Below, piece by piece: positions 8,583 to 18,501 of a stretch of DNA of 64,000 bases. The position numbers were made by a program, and so were the translations under genes. Source of the stretch: Acinetobacter sp. C26M (lineage in GTDB: Bacteria; Pseudomonadota; Gammaproteobacteria; Pseudomonadales; Moraxellaceae). The stretch spans positions 2,294,001 through 2,358,000 of the forward strand of contig NZ_CP098478.1 in assembly GCF_023702675.1 (NCBI RefSeq). Direction: 5' to 3'. How positions within the stretch are numbered: the first letter of the stretch is position 1; each line of letters opens with the position of its first letter. The notes beneath the pieces were generated by a model. That model was not told the DNA's origin, did no database searches, and was given only the letters and a program-made list of their open reading frames with translations.

Positions 8583-10001
8583 TTAAAACGATACCATTTT
8601 TCCTGGATTTAACATTCCAGTAACGCCATACCAACCTTTTGACATTGGGATCGCCAAAGGTGCCAATAAGCGTCCAAACAAAATGTCGCTATGTTGAATT
8701 TTAGTGAGCATTGCGTAATCGGTATTCTTACCTAGAAAATCATCTGCAATGGCTTTACCGATACGCACGGTTTGTGCCACACCATGCCCACTCCAACCAT
8801 GTACTGCATAAATTGGAAATTTCTGACCAAATTTTCGGTTATCAGTGGCACCATTCATAGTCAAATCACTGACACCACTCCAACAGAAGTCCATTTCGAC
8901 ATTTTCAAGCTGTGGAAAAACTTTATTAATTCGGCCTAATAAATATTGATTCATTCTGCCCGCAGCCCAACTTGTTCCCGTGCCTTGACCACCGAACAGC
9001 AAACGGTTCTGAGAGACTCCACGATAATAATCAATCTGTAACTGCGTATCGTAGACAGGATGGTCTTGTGGCAACAACTCAGTTAAAGGTCGTTCCAGTG
9101 GTGCAGTGACTGCAACATAAGTATGGAATGGAATGGCTGTCTGTTTCTTTTCAGGCAGTAACTTAAATGCATTATGATGCACTGCGATTACGACACTTTT
9201 ACGTGCTTTAATCATACCTGAAGCTGTCTGCACATAGACACCATCGGCCTGTTCAGAAATCGATAATACTTCAGTTTGTTCAAAAACTTGCCCACCGTTT
9301 TTACAAAAGCCATGCACCAAAGCACGGTTGAGTGCTAATGGATGAATATGCCCCCCTAAATTATCAACCAAACCACCTTTATAAAGATCAGATTTAATTA
9401 AATCCTTAAGTTCATATTCACCCACCACTTTGGTATGATCTTCGCCTAAATATTTTCTGGCATCAGCACCTTGAGTTAAAGCAATTAAATGCCCTACATG
9501 CACAGCCGCTGTAATATGTCCGCGTTTACGTGCCAAATTTACAGTATATTCTTCTGCAATTTGATCAATTAAAGACATTGCTTCAGTAGATGTAAAATGC
9601 CAAAGTTTTTTAGCATCTTCATAACTAAAACGTTTAATCATTTCTTCAGCTTCCCAACGCGCTAGACCTGGAGTAAGCTGCCCTCCATTCCTACCTGACG
9701 CTGCGGAGCCAATACGATTCTTTTCTACTAAAATAGTATCTACACCTTGCTCAGATAAATGCAATGCTGTGGAAGAACCTAATAATCCCCCACCAATAAC
9801 CACTACATCACATTCTTGATCTGCTGTTAAAGTATCGAAACAATGCCAGTCCTCTAAGGAACTTTCATAATAATTTGCGGGATGAACAAACTGCCCATGT
9901 TTTGGGTTGACCCAATTCCATTCGTTAGAATTTTTATATGCTTTACTTTCTTTAAAAACAACATCATCGAAATGCGTTGGTTTCTTTATATCACCAAACA
10001 T
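8583..10001 (-). CDS. FAD-dependent amine/amino-acid oxidoreductase (DAO family)
   Basis: A 472-residue flavoprotein. The Rossmann motif VVVIGGGLLGSS lies at residues 67-77, about 65 residues in, as in gamma-glutamylputrescine oxidase (PuuB) and related enzymes with an N-terminal WxxP-type extension. SGRNGGQL and the C-terminal GWSGHGVAQTVRIGKAIAD support the DAO family. Such enzymes oxidise secondary amines or glycine/putrescine derivatives using FAD and release H2O2. A GTG at 10019 opens the frame, but the ATG at 10001 is preferred because a TAGGTG site precedes it. The substrate cannot be assigned; there are no catabolic neighbours. Confidence 0.85.
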   Translation of the reverse strand: MFGDIKKPTHFDDVVFKESKAYKNSNEWNWVNPKHGQFVHPANYYESSLEDWHCFDTLTADQECDVVVIGGGLLGSSTALHLSEQGVDTILVEKNRIGSAASGRNGGQLTPGLARWEAEEMIKRFSYEDAKKLWHFTSTEAMSLIDQIAEEYTVNLARKRGHITAAVHVGHLIALTQGADARKYLGEDHTKVVGEYELKDLIKSDLYKGGLVDNLGGHIHPLALNRALVHGFCKNGGQVFEQTEVLSISEQADGVYVQTASGMIKARKSVVIAVHHNAFKLLPEKKQTAIPFHTYVAVTAPLERPLTELLPQDHPVYDTQLQIDYYRGVSQNRLLFGGQGTGTSWAAGRMNQYLLGRINKVFPQLENVEMDFCWSGVSDLTMNGATDNRKFGQKFPIYAVHGWSGHGVAQTVRIGKAIADDFLGKNTDYAMLTKIQHSDILFGRLLAPLAIPMSKGWYGVTGMLNPGKMVSF

Positions 10002-10228
10002 TTTAAATTCACCTAACACAATCTTTTACTGATTAATGCAAATAGCTTATCGCAGAAAAACTGAGCAACAAAACCAGAATCTTTCAATAATTTTGATAGG
10101 TAAATAAGTAGCTATACAGTCCGTCAACATACTCAAAATGATGAAATCAATAAAGTTTGATATGCACATATCTTAAAGCGTCAACGATAAAAATGAGGGC
10201 GCAGAATAAAAATAAAGATTTGAAAATT

Positions 10229-10256
10229 AAAAAAGCACCCGAAGGTGCTTTTTTCT
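10229..10256. terminator. Intrinsic terminator
   Basis: Perfect hairpin AAAAAGCACC / GGTGCTTTTTT with a CGAA tetraloop, immediately past the stop of the small minus-strand gene at 10258. Confidence 0.85.
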
Positions 10257-10257
10257 C

Positions 10258-10389
10258 TTATAGGCTGGTTGCAAGCAATACTACAAAGCTAAATAACAAC
10301 GTACCTAAAGATCTCTTGCAATGTACATGAACTTCTTGCTCAAACCCTTGAGCATACGGCTCCAAGTTTTCCATAACTTTAACGCTCAT
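10258..10389 (-). CDS. Small single-helix membrane protein
   Basis: A 43-residue frame (MSVKVMENLEPYAQG ... KRSLGTLLFSFVVLLATSL). The N-terminal half is acidic and polar; the last 15 residues form one hydrophobic helix preceded by KR, so it may be a tail-anchored inner-membrane peptide. No clear ribosome site is visible. A terminator starts 2 bases after the stop, which argues for transcription on this strand. Function unknown. Confidence 0.4.
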   Translation of the reverse strand: MSVKVMENLEPYAQGFEQEVHVHCKRSLGTLLFSFVVLLATSL

Positions 10390-10566
10390 TAAATGTACTA
10401 CACTTATTAATTTGCCTAACAAATCAATAGAAATAAATTAGCAAAAAGTCGTATATCTTGCTAGTGCAATTTTTCAACCAAATGGTGAATTTATGACAAA
10501 AAATGACACTTAATGTGGGGTAATTAAAAAAAATAGTCTGTTTTAAAGAAAATAAAATTTTGAGAC

Positions 10567-10597
10567 AAAAAAAGCCCACCAAAGTGAGCTTTTTTTA
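10567..10597 (-). terminator. Terminator of the first cold-shock gene
   Basis: Stem AAAAAAAGCCCAC / GTGAGCTTTTTTT with a CAAA-type loop, 17 bases past the csp stop at 10614. Confidence 0.8.
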
Positions 10598-10613
10598 AAT
10601 ATCGTGCTGAGTT

Positions 10614-10826
10614 TTAAGCAACGACAGTAATACCACTTGCTTGAGGGCCTTTTTTACCTTCAGTAATGGTAAAAGATACGCGTTGACCTTCATGTAGCAC
10701 TTTGAAACCACTGCTTTGGATTTCGCTGAAATGAGCAAAAACGTCTTGTCCAGAGTCTGCATGAATAAAGCCAAAACCCTTAGTTTCGTTGAACCACTTA
10801 ACTGTACCAGTCACAGTATTAGACAT
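10614..10826 (-). CDS. CspA-family cold-shock protein 1
   Basis: A 70-residue single cold-shock domain with RNP1 (KGFGFI, residues 16-21) and RNP2 (VFAHF, 29-33). Csp proteins bind single-stranded RNA and DNA and melt RNA structure at low temperature. It is a close paralogue of the protein encoded at 11287-11496 (most positions identical), so a local duplication is likely. It has its own terminator, and the AT-rich 5' region of about 400 bases is long enough for a temperature-responsive leader of the cspA type (inference). Confidence 0.93.
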   Translation of the reverse strand: MSNTVTGTVKWFNETKGFGFIHADSGQDVFAHFSEIQSSGFKVLHEGQRVSFTITEGKKGPQASGITVVA

Positions 10827-11237
10827 ATATTTAAACCTATTTTAAAAAATTTGGGGCGCTTAACAGCGAGCAACTTGGAATCATAAACTCTGAGAGGAAA
10901 TCTGATAAAACGAAAGGTTTATCAACAACTATATGAGATGCAAGATTTTCTGAATCAACAGCGTTATTCTTCTAGTTAGCTTTCACTATACACGACTTTA
11001 CATTTTTCACGCAATCTCTATCTATCGATCCGACTTCCTACTTCTTTTTTCCACATGTTATTTTGGATCAAGAACAAATAGAAAATAAAAAAATTTAATT
11101 ATTTTCAAATACTTAAAATTAAATATTCTCATCTAAATTCTAAATTATGATTTTTATATAAATTTTTAACATATTATTTCATTTCCTTTTGCTCACAAAT
11201 ATTCGCCATCCCTCTAAGTTCCGATTATTATTAGTCA
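10827..11237. promoter_or_regulatory. AT-rich upstream region / possible 5' leader of cold-shock gene 1
   Basis: A stretch of 411 bases without a gene, upstream of the minus-strand csp gene and closed at its far end by the terminator of the second csp gene. Long untranslated leaders are usual for cspA-type genes. I see no coding frame and cannot assign the promoter. Confidence 0.4.
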
Positions 11238-11271
11238 CAAAAAAAAGCCCACTGTTGTGAGCTTTTTTTTC
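11238..11271 (-). terminator. Terminator of the second cold-shock gene
   Basis: Stem AAAAAAAAGCCCAC / GTGAGCTTTTTTTT, nearly identical to the terminator of cold-shock gene 1, so the terminator seems to have been copied with the gene. Confidence 0.8.
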
Positions 11272-11286
11272 ACTGGTCTAAAGTAA

Positions 11287-11496
11287 TTAGATAACAGTAA
11301 TTAGAGTTGCTTGTGGTCCTTTTTTACCTTGACCAAGAACAAACGAAACGCGTTGGCCTTCATTCAATACTTTGAAGCCCTTGCTTTGGATTTCGCTGAA
11401 ATGAGCAAAAACATCTTCGCCAGAGTCAGCTTGAATGAAACCAAAACCCTTAGTTTCGTTGAACCACTTAACAGTACCAGTAACTGTATCAGACAT
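11287..11496 (-). CDS. CspA-family cold-shock protein 2
   Basis: A 69-residue cold-shock domain with the same RNP1 (KGFGFI) and RNP2 (VFAHF) as its neighbour. It differs mainly in the last 20 residues ([17 protein letters not shown]). An RNA chaperone role is expected from the family. The upstream gap is short (about 110 bases), unlike that of the paralogue, so the two copies may be regulated differently. Confidence 0.92.
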   Translation of the reverse strand: MSDTVTGTVKWFNETKGFGFIQADSGEDVFAHFSEIQSKGFKVLNEGQRVSFVLGQGKKGPQATLITVI

Positions 11497-11606
11497 ACCT
11501 TTAAACCTTTTAAACTTTGTTCATTTATGAATTAAATCAAAATTTTTACATCGTGATTTAATACAATCTATCCTTATTGAATAGATACTACAAGTATGTG
11601 AACCAT

Positions 11607-11840
11607 TTATGTCAATCGATAAAGTTGATTAACATCTGTATAAAAGCTTTTCCCGTCCAAATTAAAGTCAATTTCTTGACCTGATTCCAACAGGATCTTC
11701 TTTCCTACTTCTACCCACTTAAAGCCATTCAGCGTGTTTTGCTGACGCTTTAAAGGGATGATTCTCACACAAATTTCATTGCCATTGCTGGCTTTGGCTA
11801 CACGCCATTCATTAATAATTTTCAACACAAAATCACTCAT
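11607..11840 (-). CDS. Hypothetical small protein
   Basis: A 77-residue protein beginning MSDFVLKIINEWRVAKAS. A TTG at 11852 could extend it by four residues, but ATG 11840 is preferred. The alternating hydrophobic pattern (ICVRIIPLKR, KWVEVGKKILLESGQEIDFNLDG) suggests a small beta-rich domain. No family recognised and no signal peptide. It is on the same strand as the csp genes but about 110 bases upstream. Confidence 0.6.
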   Translation of the reverse strand: MSDFVLKIINEWRVAKASNGNEICVRIIPLKRQQNTLNGFKWVEVGKKILLESGQEIDFNLDGKSFYTDVNQLYRLT

Positions 11841-12021
11841 TTCTGAGCTCAAGTGATCGATTTTGATTTACTATAACACTAGACAGATGAGAGAGGATAG
11901 CTACATTTCTAGAATCTAATAATTTTTAGCTTTACTTTGGGTTATTTCAGCTAACTGAATTGTTACTTATTCTTTCTAAGCAACAATCTTAAATACATCA
12001 CAGAGCATAATTAAATTTGAT

Positions 12022-12098
<77 letters not shown>

Positions 12099-12395
12099 TC
12101 AATGGAGTGACTTTATACGCCCATCTCCCCAACAATGCAAATGTTTTTTAGAAAAAACCCTGATTTTGCTTACCAATGCCTAAATTAAGTACAAAATGAT
12201 CTTTTTTACAGCTATTCACTCATCTTCAACGGATCACTCCTAGCTCGTTTAAAACTTTTAAATATTTAAAAGCAATGTTCCTGATTGTTCAACAAATAAA
12301 CTATTTTCTTATAATTCAAAATACTACAAAAAAATTATGCAGTAAAAATCCTGATATGTAACAATATTGACTGTCTTTTATTTTTATAGTGCTTC

Positions 12396-12941
12396 ATGTC
12401 ATTAATTATTGGTATTGATCCTGGCTCACGCTTAACAGGTTACGGAATTATCGAAAAAGATGGCAACAAATTGCGTTTTGTTGATGCAGGGACAATTCGT
12501 ACTGAAACACAAGGCATGCCTGAACGCTTAAAGCGAATTTTTGCTGGTGTCGAACGTATTGTTAAATTTCATGGCCCAACGGAAGCGGCTGTGGAACAAG
12601 TATTTATGGCACAGAACCCAGACTCTGCATTAAAACTTGGTCAAGCCCGTGGTGCAGCGATTGCAGCATTGGTGAATCAGGATTTACAAGTCGCTGAATA
12701 TACTGCCCGTCAGATTAAACAGTCTGTCGTTGGTTATGGCGCTGCAGATAAAGAACAAGTTCAAATGATGGTGATGCGTTTACTCAATTTGACTATTAAG
12801 CCACAAGCCGATGCTGCTGATGCGCTTGCAGCAGCAATTTGTCATGCCCATGCTTCAGGTAGTATGAGCAAAATGGCTGTCTTAAATGCTTTAGGTGGTA
12901 TGGCGCGTGGGCGTAGTCGTTCAAGCACCAGACGCCGTTAG
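12396..12941 (+). CDS. ruvC: Holliday junction resolvase RuvC
   Basis: A 181-residue endonuclease that cleaves Holliday junctions resolved with RuvAB. The acidic catalytic residues are visible: Asp8 ([13 protein letters not shown]), Glu67 (AAVEQVF), and Asp139 and Asp142 ([14 protein letters not shown]). The C-terminus is extended and basic ([10 protein letters not shown]). It converges with nnr; the two stop regions overlap by 4 bases. ruvAB are not adjacent. The 300 bases upstream, after the tRNA, hold only AT-rich promoter-like sequence. Confidence 0.96.
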   Translation: MSLIIGIDPGSRLTGYGIIEKDGNKLRFVDAGTIRTETQGMPERLKRIFAGVERIVKFHGPTEAAVEQVFMAQNPDSALKLGQARGAAIAALVNQDLQVAEYTARQIKQSVVGYGAADKEQVQMMVMRLLNLTIKPQADAADALAAAICHAHASGSMSKMAVLNALGGMARGRSRSSTRRR

Positions 12942-14431
12942 GTTGAGTGATTTACTACGGTATAAATCATTTTCCCCATTTCATAGGCCTGTAAACCTCT
13001 AGTCCCTTTTTCAGCAAGCAAATCACCCGCCTGAGCATGTAGGCTGACAATCTCATGCAAAGCTATCTGTTGATGAAATTGAGCTTTTAGACTGGCAATC
13101 ATACCTGCCAACACATCCCCCATACCGCCTGTGCCCATTCCAGCATTACCCTGCGCACAGATAAATAATTGTGTTTCTAAAATTAGACTACCTGCACCTT
13201 TTAATACCCATTGCCCTGCATATTTTTGTTGTAACTGTTGAATGGCAGCAATTCGGTCTTGTTCAATATCCGCGGCAGTGCACCCTAACAATGTTGCTGC
13301 CTCGCCTGGGTGAGGTGTTGCATAGAGATGTTGGTTTAATTGTTGTGGATATTTAGCCAGAAACCAAAGTGCATCTGCATCAAGTACAACGTCTAAATGT
13401 GGGATTTGGTTGAGTAAACTGAACCATTGCAAATATATCTGCTCTGACCATTCATCTCGCCCTAGACCCATCCCAATACAAACTGTATCCACTTGTGCTA
13501 ATAGCTGTTGAATCGCTTCTTGGTCTAAGCTATTAATATCACGCACCATAATATTAGGTGCACGCGCCAAAATGGCTTGATGATGTTTACCATGACAGAT
13601 CACACTGACTTTTCCAGCACCTGCATAAAATGCCGCTTCAGCAGACATGATCACTGCGCCTCCCATATCTGCATGGCCACCAACGACTAATACATGCCCA
13701 TAGCTACCCTTATGTCCAAATGCTTGCCGTTTTGGTAATACAATTTTTTCAGGTGACAAATATGCAAGTGGTTTTAATTCTGCATCAGTCGGGATCAGGC
13801 TAACTAAATGTAGCTTCCCCACATATTCTTTGCCTTGACCTGTAAACAAACCTGCTTTATAGCCTAAAATCGTAAAGGTCAGATCAGCTTGTACTGCACA
13901 GGGCAAAGTTTGTCCTGTATTGGCCTGTAACCCACTGGGGATATCGATTGCTACTTTTAAGCCCGTTTGTAGATTATAAAGCTGAATAATTTCCTGCCAT
14001 TTTGAGTCTAGCGCTCGGTTTAAGCCAATACCAAATAAGGCATCAATATGACAGTCGAAAGTTGGAATTTCTTGGTGAACTGCCTTTTCTGACAATAAAT
14101 AATCAATCGTTTGAATATCGACTTGATGGGACTGTGCATAATCAAATGCTTGTTGTAAGTCGGGTGATTGACCAAGCTCTGTCGCAAATACAGTGATGCT
14201 AAATCCTTGTTGCTTTAAAAAAGCAGCAACATAGTATCCATCCCCAGCGTTATTACCTTGCCCGCACCAAACTGCGATCTTTTGAATTTTATTTTGCTGA
14301 AATTGTTGATGTAACTGTTGTGTGATTGTCCAAGCGGCTTGCTGCATAAGCCCTAAAGATGAATTTTGCTGAGCAAACCAACGTTGCTCCCATGCTTGTA
14401 TACTCTGGCTATGGTAAACTACAGCTTGCAT
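12938..14431 (-). CDS. nnr: Bifunctional NAD(P)H-hydrate epimerase/dehydratase
   Basis: A 497-residue metabolite-repair enzyme. The N-terminal YjeF epimerase domain (residues 1 to about 215; [21 protein letters not shown]) interconverts R and S NAD(P)H hydrates. The C-terminal dehydratase domain (about 230-497; [20 protein letters not shown] and [16 protein letters not shown]) dehydrates the S form with ADP or ATP. Both domains look complete. The start lies only 24 bases from the divergent queG start, so the promoters overlap. Confidence 0.94.
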   Translation of the reverse strand: MQAVVYHSQSIQAWEQRWFAQQNSSLGLMQQAAWTITQQLHQQFQQNKIQKIAVWCGQGNNAGDGYYVAAFLKQQGFSITVFATELGQSPDLQQAFDYAQSHQVDIQTIDYLLSEKAVHQEIPTFDCHIDALFGIGLNRALDSKWQEIIQLYNLQTGLKVAIDIPSGLQANTGQTLPCAVQADLTFTILGYKAGLFTGQGKEYVGKLHLVSLIPTDAELKPLAYLSPEKIVLPKRQAFGHKGSYGHVLVVGGHADMGGAVIMSAEAAFYAGAGKVSVICHGKHHQAILARAPNIMVRDINSLDQEAIQQLLAQVDTVCIGMGLGRDEWSEQIYLQWFSLLNQIPHLDVVLDADALWFLAKYPQQLNQHLYATPHPGEAATLLGCTAADIEQDRIAAIQQLQQKYAGQWVLKGAGSLILETQLFICAQGNAGMGTGGMGDVLAGMIASLKAQFHQQIALHEIVSLHAQAGDLLAEKGTRGLQAYEMGKMIYTVVNHST

Positions 14432-14455
14432 GATTTTCCCCTTTATTATTGGTTT

Positions 14456-15580
14456 ATGGCTTCAAGCACATTATCTCAAATACAGTCGCAGAAAATGCCT
14501 GATAAAATCGAGCTACAACAGCTTGATCCGCAAGCACTGAAAGACTGGATCAAAGCACAGGCTTTAGACTTAGGCTTTGCTGATTGTGTCATTGCCAAAC
14601 CAGATGCTCAAGATCAAATGCCACGTTTTAAGGAATATTTAGAACGCGGTTATCATGCAGATATGCACTATTTAGAAGAAAACCTTGAAAAGCGTGCTGA
14701 TCCAACATTGCTCGTTCCAGGTACAAAAAGCATTATATGTGTGCGTATGAACTATCTTGTGGCATCACCCAAGCCCCGTTATGTACCATTTGAACCAAAT
14801 TCTGCCATTATTGCGCGCTATGCCCGAGGCCGTGACTACCATAAAGTCATGCGTGGGCGTCTAAAAACGTTAGCGACTCGTATTAAAGAAAAAGTTGGTG
14901 ATTTTGAATCACGTCCCTTTGCCGACTCTGCCCCAATTTTTGAAAAATCGCTGGCAGAAAGTGCCGGTATGGGATGGACAGGTAAACATACTTTACTTAT
15001 TCACAAAAAATCAGGTTCTTTTTTTGTTTTGGGTGAACTGTTTACGTCACTTGAACTCCCCTTTGATCAACCTGCCAGCGCACATTGCGGCTCATGTACA
15101 GCTTGTATCGACATTTGTCCAACACAAGCGATTGTTGAACCTTATATGCTGGATGCCAGAAAGTGTATTGCGTATTTAACTATTGAATATAAAGGGATCA
15201 TTCCTGAAGAATTACGCTCGGGTATCGGCAACCGAATTTTTGGCTGTGATGACTGCCAGTTGATTTGCCCTTGGAATAGCTTTGCTAAAAAAGCGTCTAT
15301 TCCAGACTTTGACCCAAGACATAGCTTAGATGACATCAGCTTGTTAGAGATTTGGCAATGGGATGAAGCAACTTTCTTAGCAAATACCGAAGGCAGCCCA
15401 ATCCGCCGTACAGGCTATCAATCATTTAAACGCAATATTGCAATCGGTCTGGGAAATGCTCCATACTCGGCTGAGATCGTGACGCAATTGCAAGATGCAA
15501 AAACTGCGCACGATGAGGTCGTCAATGTACATATTGATTGGGCAATTCAACAGCAATTGCTGCAGATAAACGTACACTAA
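14456..15580 (+). CDS. queG: Epoxyqueuosine reductase
   Basis: A 374-residue iron-sulfur, cobalamin-dependent enzyme that makes the last step of queuosine in tRNA. Two 4Fe-4S clusters are evident: CGSCTACIDICP around residues 213-224 and CDDCQLICP near 265. The N-terminal cobalamin-binding region (YARGRDYHKVMR) and FADSAPIFEKSLAESAG are present. Start ATG 14456 is chosen because the longer frame runs back into nnr; a second ATG at 14495 (MPDKIEL) remains possible. In E. coli the gene is adjacent to nnr too, but in tandem; here the pair is divergent. Confidence 0.94.
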   Translation: MASSTLSQIQSQKMPDKIELQQLDPQALKDWIKAQALDLGFADCVIAKPDAQDQMPRFKEYLERGYHADMHYLEENLEKRADPTLLVPGTKSIICVRMNYLVASPKPRYVPFEPNSAIIARYARGRDYHKVMRGRLKTLATRIKEKVGDFESRPFADSAPIFEKSLAESAGMGWTGKHTLLIHKKSGSFFVLGELFTSLELPFDQPASAHCGSCTACIDICPTQAIVEPYMLDARKCIAYLTIEYKGIIPEELRSGIGNRIFGCDDCQLICPWNSFAKKASIPDFDPRHSLDDISLLEIWQWDEATFLANTEGSPIRRTGYQSFKRNIAIGLGNAPYSAEIVTQLQDAKTAHDEVVNVHIDWAIQQQLLQINVH

Positions 15581-15659
15581 ATAGAAAAATGATGTTTTTT
15601 GCCCTTTGGCTTTGGCACGATTTCTGTATGATGAATCTCAATGTCTGTAATCAATCATC

Positions 15660-16661
15660 ATGGATATAACAATGACTTTACGTAATGACTGGACTCGTGA
15701 TGAAATCCAAGCTTTATATGACCAACCTTTTTTAGACTTAGTATTTGAAGCACAAGGCGTTCATCGTCAGCATTTCCAAGCAAATAGCATTCAGGTGAGT
15801 ACCCTACTTTCAATTAAAACAGGTAAATGCCCAGAAGACTGTAAATATTGCTCACAATCTGCTCGTTACGATTCTAAGTTAGAAGCAGAAAAGCGTATTG
15901 CCGTTGATAAAGTCATTCGTGAAGCACTTGCAGCAAAAGAATCTGGTTCTTCACGTTTCTGTATGGGTGCTGCTTGGCGTAACCCACATGAACGTGATAT
16001 GCCTTATGTCCTTGAAATGGTTCGTGAAGTCAAAGCCCTAGGCTTAGAAACTTGTATGACTTTGGGTATGCTCAACCAATCTCAAGCAGAACGCTTAAAA
16101 GATGCAGGTCTAGACTATTACAACCACAACCTAGACACTTCACGTGAATACTATTCGCATATCATTAGTACACGTACTTTTGACGACCGTCTGGATACGC
16201 TCGATCATGTTCGTCAAGCAGGTATGAAAGTTTGTAGTGGCGGTATTGTTGGCTTAGGTGAAAGCCGTAATGACCGTATTGGTCTATTACATGAGCTTGC
16301 GACCATGCCAGTACATCCAGAATCCGTGCCAATTAACATGCTGGTTCCAATTGAAGGCACACCTTTGGCTAATGTTGAAAAACTTGATGTTACTGAGTGG
16401 ATCCGTACCATTGCTGTAGCACGTATCATCATGCCGCATAGTTATATTCGCCTTTCAGCTGGTCGTGAATCATTAAGTGATTCTGACCAAGCGCTTGCAT
16501 TTATGGCCGGTGCAAACTCACTCTTCTCTGGGGAAAAACTACTTACAACACCGAATGCGGGTGAAGGTAAAGATCAAGTTCTATTTGCTAAATTAGGTTT
16601 AACCGCAGAAAAACCTAAGCCAAGCATTGCCGAACTATCAGTAGATGCCATGAGTGCATAA
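15660..16661 (+). CDS. bioB: Biotin synthase
   Basis: A radical SAM enzyme that inserts sulfur into dethiobiotin. The SAM cluster motif is Cys57-x3-Cys61-x2-Cys64 (CPEDCKYC). Sulfur-donor cluster ligands and the GLGE and RLSAGRE motifs are visible. The 333-residue frame opens at ATG 15660; ATG 15672 (MTLRNDW) gives 329 residues and is the more usual N-terminus. Neither has a strong ribosome site. The other biotin genes are not near. Confidence 0.96.
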   Translation: MDITMTLRNDWTRDEIQALYDQPFLDLVFEAQGVHRQHFQANSIQVSTLLSIKTGKCPEDCKYCSQSARYDSKLEAEKRIAVDKVIREALAAKESGSSRFCMGAAWRNPHERDMPYVLEMVREVKALGLETCMTLGMLNQSQAERLKDAGLDYYNHNLDTSREYYSHIISTRTFDDRLDTLDHVRQAGMKVCSGGIVGLGESRNDRIGLLHELATMPVHPESVPINMLVPIEGTPLANVEKLDVTEWIRTIAVARIIMPHSYIRLSAGRESLSDSDQALAFMAGANSLFSGEKLLTTPNAGEGKDQVLFAKLGLTAEKPKPSIAELSVDAMSA

Positions 16662-16664
16662 ACA

Positions 16665-16698
16665 AAAAAAGCCTTGTCATTTGACAAGGCTTTTTTTA
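16665..16698. terminator. Intrinsic terminator after bioB
   Basis: Hairpin AAAAAAAGCCTTGTC / GACAAGGCTTTTTTT with an ATTT loop, right after the bioB stop and just before the stop of the convergent minus-strand gene. It can serve both. Confidence 0.85.
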
Positions 16699-16705
16699 GA
16701 TATGA

Positions 16706-16918
16706 TTAAATTGATGTCACCAAAATGCCATATTTAGCATTTAAAAACATTCCAACACGGATGATGTCAACACCTGCTGCATGCGTGACTGACAATTCTT
16801 GACTATGCACATCAAAATGAAATGAATCAAAAATATCTTGATGTTGCATTAACCATGCAATCGTATCAGCAATACGCTCATCAACAGTATATGTTTCTGA
16901 TTTAAAGTCCTTATTCAT
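16706..16918 (-). CDS. Hypothetical small protein
   Basis: A 70-residue soluble protein (MNKDFKSETYTVDERIADTI ... GVDIIRVGMFLNAKYGILVTSI). It has no signal peptide, and no family is recognised. It ends at the bioB terminator. No strong ribosome site precedes the ATG, so confidence in the start is moderate. Confidence 0.6.
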   Translation of the reverse strand: MNKDFKSETYTVDERIADTIAWLMQHQDIFDSFHFDVHSQELSVTHAAGVDIIRVGMFLNAKYGILVTSI

Positions 16919-16986
16919 AGCACTATGTTATATCTTCACTTGATCTTTCAATCATAGCGGATAGATCAGGTTCGTGCAGCTTGTTA

Positions 16987-17025
16987 AAAAAACACTTAGT
17001 AAAGGACATTACTCACTAAGTGTAT
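16987..17025 (-). terminator. Terminator of the 115-residue hypothetical gene
   Basis: On the minus strand ACACTTAGT and ACTAAGTGT pair around a 12-base loop and are followed by TTTTTTT, 26 bases past the stop at 17051. Confidence 0.7.
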
Positions 17026-17050
17026 TAACTTGAAATACGTTTTTAATTAC

Positions 17051-17398
17051 TTAAGCCGCTTGTGGACTCAAAATACTTTGACCTGCCTTTAAGCTTGCTA
17101 CAGCTTTGGCATTAAATTCTAAAGTCAATACATGGTTATCTAGATGGACATGATAAGACTGAATCAATGACTGCTGCCCCTCATCTGTTTCAAGCACATA
17201 TTCATCTGCAATATTTAAAATACCTTCTAAATTGGTTGTACTAGAGGCACGATCATGGCTGAATAAATCATAGATCGTCTGCAGATTAAAGCTTGTTTGC
17301 TGTTCCGTAGCATGGCTTTTTAAATAACTTTCTAGGAATAAAACAAACTTGTGAGCGAAGAAATAGTAGTTTGGTTTGTGGGTATAAAGCATGTTCAT
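17051..17398 (-). CDS. Hypothetical protein
   Basis: A 115-residue soluble protein (MNMLYTHKPNYYFFAHKFVLFLESYLKS ...). It has an aromatic N-terminus, a helical middle and a C-terminus ending SILSPQAA. There is a good AAAGGAG ribosome site 7 bases before the ATG, and a dedicated terminator. I do not recognise the family. Confidence 0.65.
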   Translation of the reverse strand: MNMLYTHKPNYYFFAHKFVLFLESYLKSHATEQQTSFNLQTIYDLFSHDRASSTTNLEGILNIADEYVLETDEGQQSLIQSYHVHLDNHVLTLEFNAKAVASLKAGQSILSPQAA

Positions 17399-17887
17399 TG
17401 AAAGCTCCTTTACGGTGTTTTTTTCATCTAATCATGACTAAAAAACTAAGGATTAAACCTTAAAAGATTCTTAAAAGAACTTTGAGCTTTTTGTTAATAA
17501 ACTTAATAATCACTCTAAAAACTTGATTATTCATCTAAATTATTTTTTTATTTTTGCAATACAGATCACAAAAAAATCTAGATTCCTTCATTTTTTGATC
17601 AAAAAATGACCAAATAGACCTTTTTTATGAAAGGAAAAAACAATCAGTCTTAAGCAATATTAAACAAACAAGCTAAAAAAGCTGTTTTTACTAAAAATAA
17701 AAATACCTTATATCAACAACTTATTTATGATCGGAATTTTAGATCATAGCACACCATAAAAATGTGATGCAGTTTGCATTTCAAAAACCTAGTGATATAT
17801 ATTTCGCACATTACTTGTTCAGCGCAAAAATCCAACTGAGAAGTAATTTTAATTCAAACTTTTAGCCGATGTGTTCGAGAAATTATT
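17399..17887. promoter_or_regulatory. AT-rich promoter region of the pilus operon
   Basis: 489 bases without a gene between a minus-strand hypothetical gene and the first pilin gene. Very A/T-rich with long A and T runs, as is usual for nucleoid-protein-silenced fimbrial promoters (inference). I see no invertible element: no flanking inverted repeats were found by eye. A TATATAT at about 17795 could be part of a -10 region. Confidence 0.4.
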
Positions 17888-18421
17888 ATGAAAAAACTTG
17901 CTTTGATCGCTGCTCTTTCAGTTGTAGGTATTGCTAATGCTCAAGCTGCTGACGGAACGATTACAATTAATGGTCTAGTAACAGACAAAACTTGTGACAT
18001 CGTGACTCCAGCTGGTAAAGACTTTACAGTAACACTTCCAACTGTTTCTAAACAAACTCTTGCTAACGCAGGTGATGTTGCTGGTCGTACTCCATTCCAA
18101 ATCAAACTAGCAAACTGTTCAGAAGGTAAAGTTGCAACTTACTTCGAACCAGGTGCTACTGTTGATTTCAATACTGGCCGTTTACTTAATCAAAACGCTG
18201 GTGGTGCTAAAAACGTTGATGTTCAATTGTTAGGTAGCAACAACCAATTTATTCCAGTACGTTCAGCAGGTAGCAACGGTGCTCAATCTAACTCTCAATG
18301 GGTAGACGTTGTAGATGGCGGTACTGCTGACCTTAACTACTATGCTGAATACTACGCAACTGGCGCATCTACTGCTGGTGAAGTAAACACTTCTATTCAG
18401 TACACTATTATTTATCAATAA
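17888..18421 (+). CDS. Type 1 fimbrial major pilin
   Basis: A 177-residue chaperone/usher pilin. A signal peptide (MKKLALIAALSVVGIANAQA) is followed by GTITINGLVTDKTC; Cys36 and Cys77 form the conserved disulfide, and the protein ends with the usual aromatic stretch (QYTIIYQ) recognised by the chaperone. It is the first gene of a four-gene operon (pilin, chaperone, usher, adhesin) and codon use is biased toward frequent codons, as expected for the most abundant product. The order matches the photoregulated pilus operon prpABCD described in A. baumannii, but I do not claim orthology. Confidence 0.92.
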   Translation: MKKLALIAALSVVGIANAQAADGTITINGLVTDKTCDIVTPAGKDFTVTLPTVSKQTLANAGDVAGRTPFQIKLANCSEGKVATYFEPGATVDFNTGRLLNQNAGGAKNVDVQLLGSNNQFIPVRSAGSNGAQSNSQWVDVVDGGTADLNYYAEYYATGASTAGEVNTSIQYTIIYQ

Positions 18422-18501
18422 TCCATTGATAAACTATGCGAATTTCTAGGCTTCTAGAAATTCGCAGTTGTACACTTCACGCAATCATAGAGAAAATTTA
18501 A

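Noticed and set aside
17399..17887. Phase-variable invertible promoter ahead of the pilus operon
   Set aside because: No inverted repeats at the ends of a plausible segment and no adjacent recombinase gene.
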